This document shows positions 56,804 to 64,000 of a stretch of 64,000 bases of DNA, one piece after another. Source of the DNA: Tetradesmus obliquus (taxonomy: Eukaryota; Chlorophyta; Chlorophyceae; Sphaeropleales; Scenedesmaceae). The notes beneath the pieces are model-generated. The model saw nothing but the letters and a program-made list of their open reading frames with translations. It was not told the DNA's origin and made no database searches. Position numbers and translations under genes: made by a program. The stretch's first letter is position 1. Every line of letters begins with the position of its first letter. The stretch covers positions 5,366,501 through 5,430,500 of the forward strand of contig CP126192.1 in assembly GCA_030272155.1 (NCBI GenBank). The letters run 5' to 3'.

Positions 56804-58795
56804 ATGCAGGCCTCAATGCACCGTGCGACGGCTGGCCAGGCCAGGACCACAGCCTTCGGCAGCTGCAGGCCTTCTGTTGCTCGCACTGTCGTTGTCAGGG
56901 CTGCAGTTGCCGCCAAGCCAGTTGATGTGCCAGTCAAGTCAGCGGACGGTGCTTCAGTGGGCAGCGAGCAGCTGAGCCTGCGCGTGGCACCGACCGACAC
57001 CGCCAAGGGTCTGGTGCACAGATACCTGGTCTATGTGCAGCAGAACGCACGCAGGGTAAGTTGTAGGCAGCAATGGGATTGAGGCATGGGGCTCTCGAGC
57101 AGCAGCAGGCACTCACAGGTCCACCACCACTACTGCACGCACAGGGCACAGCGAGCACGCTCACCAGGAGCGAGGTGCGCGGTGGTGGCAAGAAGCCATA
57201 CAAGCAAAAGGGCACTGGTGGCGCCAGGCGCGGTAGCAGCACATCACCACTGTTCCCAGGTGGTGGCATTTCATTTGGCCCCAAGGTGAGAGCAGCAGCA
57301 AGGCGGTGGGCTGCAGCCTTGACTCTCACAGCAGCAAACGGTTACTTACAGGCATCCTGTCAGGATTGCAAGGAACACCCCAGCACCAGGGACATGGCAC
57401 TTTGGCAGTCAAGCAGACAGTGCTGCTGCTGGTGCACAAGCAGCCAGCAGCGCATGCAGCAGCCGGCCCGGGCCCGGACCAGCAGTTGTTGAACAAGACT
57501 TGAGCAGCCAATGGCAGCGCTCAAGCAATGACCGATGACGGCTGCAGCCAGCAATCGCAGTACTTGGACAGCAGAGATAGCTGTGGGCATCACTTGCAAA
57601 GGCAACAGCAACAGGAGTGTAGGCCGCAGCAGTGTCCAGCAAGAGCAGCCGCAGCAACAGCAGGAGCAGCAGCGTCCACAGGGCCAGTAAAACCAGCGCT
57701 TCTGGTAGCAAGAACAACAAGAACAGGAGCAGCTGCCGTTTTGCAGCTGACACCCTGGGCAAACATGCAGGGCCGCTGCCGACCCTCTTTGGCCTGCCTG
57801 CAATCCCTGGGCAACGCCACCAGCATGCCAACCTGACACACACTGCTGCTGTTTCAACACCTTGTCACAACCTAACCCCCTGCAGCCCAAGGACTGGAGC
57901 ATCAAGATGAACAAGAAGGAGCGCCGCCTGGCCCTGGCCACAGCGCTGCAGAGCGCAGCAGCTGACGTGGTGGTGGTGGACAGCATCGCTGACGCTGTGC
58001 AGGTGAGCCACGCATGGCAGCAGCAGCAGCAAAGGGTGTTAGTGTAGCATCACTGGGTGTGATGGCGTGATGCAGTGCATAACGGCTTGATGCAGTTCAA
58101 TTGACACTCAGCTATGGTGCAGCAGCGCTGGCCACGAGTGCCAGGTGCATGAGACGCTGCTTGGCAGCGGCTACAGCTTCGTATGTCTGTAGTTTTGTGC
58201 TTGAGGCTATGTCATCATATATGTACGATGCTGGGCTGCCAGCCGGCAAAGAGCTGCATGGTGTGAAGCTTTTGCAGCTCTCGCAAAGTGCACATGTAGC
58301 GGGTTTTGGCTATCGTCGGTGCATGAGCTTTGCATCGTACGGATGTGTTGACTCCAGCGAGTTCGATCCCATGGCGTGGCGCTTGCAGCAGTTAGAGTTG
58401 AACCTGCCGAGTCAGTATTTCTGCAGAACATCGTCATCTTACTGAGGTTCAGAAATTGACAAAATCAGTATATTTGCAAGTATTCAGCAGATTGCATGTA
58501 GCGACCTGTGCGTTGTGGTGCTCATTGCTGCTTGCAGGACGGCAAGACCAAGAGCCTGGTTTCCACCCTAGGCAAGGTTGGCGCAGCAGCAGACAAGAAG
58601 ACGCTGCTGGTGCTGGCTGCTGCTGATGAGGCGGTGATGCGCGCTGGCCGCAACGTGGCCAAGCTGGCCATCAACACCGCCGATGCCATCCAGGTGTTTG
58701 ATGTGCTGAATGCTGACACCATCGTGCTGGAGAAGGCTGCGCTTGAGGCAGTGAAGGCAGCATACGCACCAGCAGCAGAGGCAGCAGCACAGTAA
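56804..58795 (+). CDS. RPL4: Plastid ribosomal protein uL4c (50S L4)
   Basis: Four exons: 56804-57055, 57145-57285, 57886-58002 and 58538-58795, giving 255 residues, all phase 0. Residues ~1-50 form a typical chloroplast transit peptide ([20 protein letters not shown]...[13 protein letters not shown]). The mature part shows bacterial-type L4 signatures: the internal loop [20 protein letters not shown] with GGGISFGPK, then [15 protein letters not shown], and a C-terminal fold with [18 protein letters not shown]4 binds 23S rRNA and its loop lines the exit tunnel. Nuclear location and the transit peptide indicate import into the plastid. The gene follows NAA25 by 260 bases in the same orientation. 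Confidence 0.94.
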
Positions 58796-60691
58796 GCACT
58801 GCGCAGCTTGCTGCCAATTTGAAGGAGGACAATTTCGGAGGGATGGCATGATGCGCTGCTGCTGTGTGGTGTAGCTCGTATTAGCTTGAGCTCACTACTA
58901 TGTTTGTGCACCGCTGCAACGAGGGTTGACTCAGCATCAACCTTTGCTTGTGCAGTTCAGACTGCAGCCTGCCCGCAGCTCCTAGTGCCGACATGCAGCA
59001 CAGTGATGTGTATGCTGCGAGGTTGTATATGCAAAAGGGTTAGCATGCGATGGGTCTGGGCGCATTTGGAAGCAGCAGCAGGTTGGGTTGCGCAGGATGG
59101 GGCTTGCAGCTGCTTTGCTGCAGAATAGTTTTTGACGCTTTGGGGTAACGATACTGACAGGGTAACACTATTGATCAAAGCACCACTTCCTGGCTGTTCT
59201 GAACGTCCAGGTTGTTGTCGATGATGGATTTCCTGTGTTACAAGCAGATGCAAGGGTGACAGAGTGTAGCCCGCACCCGGTGCGGAGCAGGGCCTGCTCC
59301 CAGTAATCCGCAGTCAAGTCAAATATAGAAAAGAAAATGACATGTGTTGAGTTTATGCACAAGTCCACGGCCGTTGCGTGGCATGCAGCTGCAAAGGAAC
59401 TCATCACACATGGCTGCAACACCAGCAGACGCAGGAGTAACAGCCTGGTACAGCTGCCAGGCATGCCATGTGATGACGATGCCGAAATCGAGCTACGCAG
59501 CTGTATAAAGCTGCATGCAGCTGTGAACAGCGCAGCAAACATGAGCTTACGAAACCATTAGTGTACACTGCTCCAGCACCAACATGACAGTGCTGAGCAA
59601 ATGATGGTGCAACTCCAGCGCCGCACCGACACCACAACACACAGCACTGCCGGCAACGATGCAAGCAACTGCAATGATGCTACACTGCAGCACTGCCCGA
59701 GGTTGCACATAGAGTGCACATAGTTGCTGTTGATATTGCCCACAGCAGCAGCAGCAGTGTGTGTCCGCAGCACCCGCACGTTCACCAAATGCTGCGCCAC
59801 GCATACTACGCCACTGCTGCAGAACAAACGCATGTCCTGTGTACAAATCAACTGTTTGAAGGTCCTGCCAGAATTCCACTTGCCAACAACCTGTGCGGGA
59901 GCAGCACCTATTCCAGCATGCAGGTGCTGTTGCAGCATTGTGCAGCACACATGTGTATGTAAGAACATACGGGAGAGTCATCACAACCCGTCCAGACACT
60001 ATGGCACCAGTTCAAAGCAGCTTGTGCTTATACCAAGACAGCAGATGGGTGCACCCAAAGCACGTGCTTGTCAGCGCTTGCATTCAAGTACTGCACTGCG
60101 CCATAATCGGCCCATAGCCTGCCGCTGCTGATCAACGCTGCCCAAACATGCGTTGAACATCCTTGGATATAACCTGTAAGCAATGGCAGCTCTGCTGCAC
60201 TCACAGCAGCTACAGCTGCAGTTCCGCAAAGCACACAAACACCAGGCATATCAACAGGACCAAGAGACTGCCACATCCCAGCGGCAGGCCACAAACAAAC
60301 AGAATTCCACCTGTACAGAAACTGAAGACCAGACAGCTGCACACCAGACAGCAGCTGAAATGGCTTCACAACCACAACGAAGCAATCGGGAGCACAGCAA
60401 TGACAGACACACAGACACACAATTCCAGGCTCCAGTTGTCGGTGATAATCCAGCAATGACACTTCAGGAATGACACGTCAGCAGCGTCACCCGCAGTGAC
60501 ACTTCAGCAGTGAACTTCAGCAGCGTCACCCGCAGTGACACTCCAGCAGTGACACTTCAGCAGTGACACCGCTCACATCGACACCACGCCCAGCACCTGC
60601 CTCATCGTCTCATACGCACTGACACCGCAGTGACACTTCAGCAGCGTCACCCGCAGTGACACTGCAGCAGTGACACCTGCAGTGTCACAGC
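58796..60691. other. Convergent intergenic region
   Basis: About 1.9 kb between the converging uL4c and mitochondrial-carrier genes. No coding exon recognised in either strand. Its right end is a short-unit tandem repeat (listed separately). Confidence 0.45.
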
Positions 60692-60735
60692 TCACATCGA
60701 CACCACGCCCAGCACCTGCTTCATCGTCTCATACG
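60466..60735. repeat. CAGTGACACTTCAG-type minisatellite plus copy of carrier 3' end
   Basis: About ten imperfect copies of a ~15 bp unit (CAGTGACACTTCAGCAG and variants CGTCACCCGCAGTGACACT). Embedded in it, 60572-60617 duplicates the last codons, stop and 3' flank of the carrier gene (60689-60735): GCTCACATCGACACCACGCC and CCTGCYTCATCGTCTCATAC. Confidence 0.87.
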
Positions 60736-62992
60736 TGCCATAGCTCAGCGCAGCGCTCGGCAGCACCTGCAGCATGTTTGGCATAATCCCCGCATAAAAT
60801 CCCCGCATGCCATCTGCGTTCAAGATAGCCGAGCACGCTGCAGCGATGCGCGATACAGCAGCACCCGGCACGCCTGCCGCACCAAATGCGCCGCCTGCGC
60901 CTGCACCTGCTGGCGCTAGTGCACCGGAAGCTGCCTTGAGCCCGTGCTGCCGCAGCACATTTTGTGCGCCATGTGCATTGCCTGCGAGGAAAGCTGTGCC
61001 GGCTGCCATGCTTTGTAGCTGCATCTTGCGCCGAATTACTTCCAGCGGATACAGGAAGGCTTCTGCTGCTGCTCCTGCGATGGCGCCGTACAGCAGCGTG
61101 TATAGCACCGGCAGCTCGTGCTGCTGCTGTACCTGCTGCTGCTGCTGCTGAGTGCTGCCGGTGCTGCTGCTGGCTGCCTCATGCTGGGACTGCTCCAGCG
61201 CTGCTGCTGCTGCTGCTATGTTGAGCTTCTCAAGGTGCCTGTGTTTGAGCAAATCGTACACTCCATAGAAGACTGCACCAGAAGGCGCCATGCCTATCAC
61301 GGCAGGCACGCAGCCTGCAGCAGCACGCAGCAGATGGCAGCAAGTGCAGCACAGCAAATGCATCAGTTGACGCTCAAGCAACACGGCGCACAGCATCTGT
61401 AGGGCAGTGATGCTGTGCAGCCGCCCTATCAACCACGGCCATGGATTCTTGCTCAACGTAGAAAAAGCCTGCTGCAGGCAACAGACGGCCCACGTGCAAG
61501 TACATACAGCAGACCTACGGCCGCACCCCCACTGGCGGACACAATGTACAGTTCAAATCAGTACATGCTCTGCAGGCAGGCTGACAATGTTGATTGGTGC
61601 ATGCGGAGTAAGCATCTAGGTGGCAGCAGCAGCAGCAGCAGCAGCGCACCTGCTTACAGCGACACGCACCATAACCACCCCAACAAAACAGTCAACAAAA
61701 CCGCCAACTAAGCACTCAAACATGGCCAAAACCTCCCTCCCGCACCTGCGTACAGCGCCCCCAGGCCCTCAAAGCGCGCCATGCCACCACCACAATAACA
61801 AAACAGTCAACAACACGCGAAAATCAGTCAACCATGTGACGCAGCGTCCCACACCTGCGTACAGCGCCCCCAGGCCCTCGAAGCGTGCCATGCCCTGCAG
61901 TGTGCGCAGCGGCCCGCCGTACTTGTGGCCCCAAGGCGCCATCAGCCGCGTGCGCAGCACGTCCAGCGGGAAGCACACCAGCGTGGCGGTGATGCCTGCA
62001 GGAAAGATGCAGCAGCAGGCATGGCGTGCGGCAAGCTTGATGAGTTGAACTTGGGTCAAAAGTGTCAGCACTGCTGCGACCAGCAGCATACACCCACACA
62101 GCTGACCATGGAACGTGTCTGTGATGGCAGCAGTGTCAGCAGAAGCACGCAGCATGTCGCCACCTGTTGGTCCTGCAGCAGCAATATCGTATTCTAGCAG
62201 ACTGTGTGCATTGCTGGGTTGAGCTGCGCACCTGCCAGCGCGCCTGCCACAAAGCGAGCCGAGTTGCTGCCGTCTGTCCACACACTGCTGAGCATGTTGC
62301 TGTACACGTCAAACGAGAAGAAGTTGAGCGCCTGCAGCAGCAGTGGCAGCGGCAGCGGCAGCAGTTCCTTCAATAATCCTGGTCTATCTGCAACTGCGAA
62401 CCTAACGGCATACGCATTTCGGGTGTGCAAGACGCTGCAACTAGCGCCCACAGCGTCAGACAGCAACCGCCAACTGCACACCACAACTGACACAACCGCC
62501 AGGCAACCAACCTACCCCTGTGCACAGCTGCCTGACTGCACACTGCACGACTGCGCATCCACCCCCTCACACTACTGTTGGCATTTGCCATATGTAAAGC
62601 ACACTACTGCATATGTAAAGCACACTACTGCAACCTCCAGCAGCCTTTGGCACCCTCCGACACACCCTACCTCACCCACATCACACACACAAATAACACC
62701 CACCCACCCACCCACCTTGAAGGGTGCAGTGCGCAGCAGGTTGAGCCCGTTGCCTTTCCAGAACCCTGCAATGCCTTCCCGCTCATACACATACTGTGCT
62801 GTCTGCATCGCTGAGCGGGTGCTGGTCTTAAGCAGCAGGTCCATCTTGACTCGCTCCAGTGGCGCCATGGCTGTGCGTGACACCACTGCTGCCATAGCAC
62901 CTGCTACCAGCAGCTTAGCCTGGCTGAGACTTGCCAAGAAGCCAGATAGGCCATCCTGGCATGCTCGTAGTGGCGAGCCTTGCTGCATGTCG

Positions 62993-63036
<44 letters not shown>

Positions 63037-63435
63037 AATGTCCTGCAAGCTGGCCTGCTGCTGGAGCGGTCGTTGCTGCTTGGGTGCGGTGCCTGCTGCG
63101 GCCTGCTGCTGCTGGTGCTCTGCTGCACGCTGCGCCTGCTGCTGGAGCTGAGCTAGGGACTGGCACTGGCCAGTGCTGCTGCTGACTGAGGGAGTTATCT
63201 GCTGCTGCTGGTGATGCTGCCTTGGCTGGGGCCTGCTGAACAGCTCCTGCTGCTGGGGGAGCTGCACTGCTGTCACGCTGGCGAACTTCACGCGTCTGTG
63301 CCGCTGTCCTGGCCATTTATTGGAGCACGGGTTGAGCGAGAACGAAAGATCCTGAGCAGGGCCGGCGGGTGCAAAGCTGGCGCGGGCACCAGGGGGGAGA
63401 TTCCCTGCTACCAGAAACTGCTGGCGCTTCGCCAT
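60692..63435 (-). CDS. Mitochondrial carrier, BT1-like adenine nucleotide transporter
   Basis: Four minus-strand exons: 63435-62716, 62331-62232, 61995-61855 and 61314-60692, giving 527 residues in phase. Three Solcar repeats are evident with signatures PLERVK, PLDVLR and PLEVIR. Between them are IAGFWKGNGLNLLRTAPFK, FVAGALAGITATLVCFPLDV, MAPSGAVFYGVYDLLK, LLYGAIAGAAAEAFLYPLEV and GFYAGIMPNMLQVLPSAALSYG. This arrangement matches plant BT1-like (BTL) mitochondrial adenine nucleotide carriers. The first ~140 residues are a Gln-rich extension with about 14 consecutive Gln and an Arg-rich segment (WPGQRHRRVKFASV) that could direct targeting. Inserts in the third repeat (Q-rich, then Ala/Gly-rich) make it longer than the usual ~300 residues. 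Exon 3 and the gene's last codons are partly duplicated nearby. Confidence 0.9.
61648..61890. repeat. ~110 bp tandem copies of carrier exon 3 end and donor
   Basis: CCTGCGTACAGCGCCCCCAG and the following ~20 bases occur at 61855 (real exon 3 end, minus strand) and again at 61745. A more diverged copy lies at about 61650. Each is linked to AACAAAACAGTCAACAA-like intron sequence. The copies carry the exon end and the GTGTGG/GTGCGG donor. Confidence 0.85.
62994..63036. repeat. CTG/CAG tract coding poly-Gln in the carrier
   Basis: About 14 triplets inside exon 1, read as glutamines on the minus strand. Confidence 0.92.
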
Positions 63436-63797
63436 GCCTGCTTCCCCAAACGATCAACGACGAAGTACACGGCTTCAGGCTATCATACTGTTGAAAGCAT
63501 CGACTCTCTTGCAGGAACTGGGCAACAACGCCAGCAGCTGCAACATCCTCAGCTTTCTGTATCTTTAAATTACTTCTGACCTGTGAAAAGAAGCTTTCCA
63601 CGCCAGTGTACGCCTGTTGTTGGAGTTGGAGGCCTCTGGCAACACAACGTGAGCGCAAGCGTGCCTTGACGAGCGGACGTGTGATCAGTAGGTGAACTAA
63701 ACAAGATGTCGCATACCGCAAACTCAACAGCGCAAGTGTGACGCAGCTGCACCCACCGATCACTAGTATCCCTCTCAGTTGTCATTGTTCTGCATAC
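63436..63797. other. Spacer 5' of the carrier gene
   Basis: About 360 bases upstream of the carrier start and of the possible plus-strand gene at the right edge. It contains a short frame MSHTANSTAQ (63705) followed by a GT, a conceivable first exon for that gene. Confidence 0.35.
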
Positions 63798-64000
63798 AGG
63801 AGCCGTCCAGCCAGCTTCCTCGCACACACCGAAGCCCCAATATTATCAGACGTCAAGAAAAAGTCCAAGACGGCTTTCAAGAAACGTTTATACATGCCTG
63901 CGTTACAGCAGCAGCTGGGTGTGCTGCAAAACTCAACAACAGACGAGCAGCTGCTGCATGTGCAGCTTTGCTGCCTGCTGCTCACAGCCAGTGGCAGACA
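63798..64000 (+). CDS. Possible 5'-partial or internal exon running off the window
   Basis: After the acceptor GCATACAG, all three plus-strand frames remain open to the window end. One frame (SFLAHTEAPILSDVKKKSKT, then AFKKRLYMPALQQQLGVLQ) looks most protein-like: basic, then amphipathic Leu/Gln-rich. No family recognised. Frame and strand are uncertain. Confidence 0.3.

Overview
The window is nuclear DNA of a eukaryotic green alga. Every recognisable gene is split by short introns (GT donors, usually GTGAGx, and TGCAG acceptors). Exons are Ala/Gln-rich, CAG/CTG triplet tracts are everywhere, and several genes carry TGTAA shortly after the stop, the usual green-algal polyadenylation signal. 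One gene encodes ASA8, a mitochondrial ATP-synthase subunit known from chlorophycean algae, so the source is probably Chlorophyceae. A placement near Scenedesmaceae/Sphaeropleales is only a guess. I recognised no rRNA, tRNA, CRISPR or prokaryotic operon. Most gene models below were built by joining exons by hand, and exon phases agree across every internal junction unless stated otherwise.

Left part (0.4-11 kb): a GNAT acetyltransferase (-), an ataxin-3-type deubiquitinase (Josephin, two UIMs, polyQ, UBX; -), ASA8 (+) head-to-head with it, and a protein with a C-terminal thioredoxin-like [2Fe-2S] ferredoxin domain (+).

Middle part (11-40.2 kb) is the unusual region. Two closely related secreted-type sugar-lactone oxidases of the plant L-gulonolactone oxidase (GulLO) family lie inverted to each other (11.3-15.8 kb + and 33.8-38.4 kb -), with a decayed exon of a third copy at 17.5 kb. 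Between them is a roughly 20-exon gene (18.3-29.3 kb) for a secreted, cysteine-rich, heavily N-glycosylatable mosaic protein. A smaller Cys-rich gene follows at 39.2-40.2 kb. The spacers hold minisatellites, a G-quadruplex motif and degenerate repeats.

Right part (40.5-64 kb) is dense with housekeeping genes: an FHA-domain protein (-), a FOP/FGFR1OP-type centrosomal/basal-body protein (-), a CLN3/battenin transporter (+) head-to-head with FOP, the NatB auxiliary subunit NAA25 (+), plastid ribosomal protein uL4c (+), a BT1-like mitochondrial adenine-nucleotide carrier (-), and the edge of another gene at the right end.

Two architectural themes recur. (CTG)n tracts sit just upstream of 3' splice sites in many unrelated introns. 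Local tandem duplications have copied exon edges, with their splice sites, into neighbouring introns of at least three genes.
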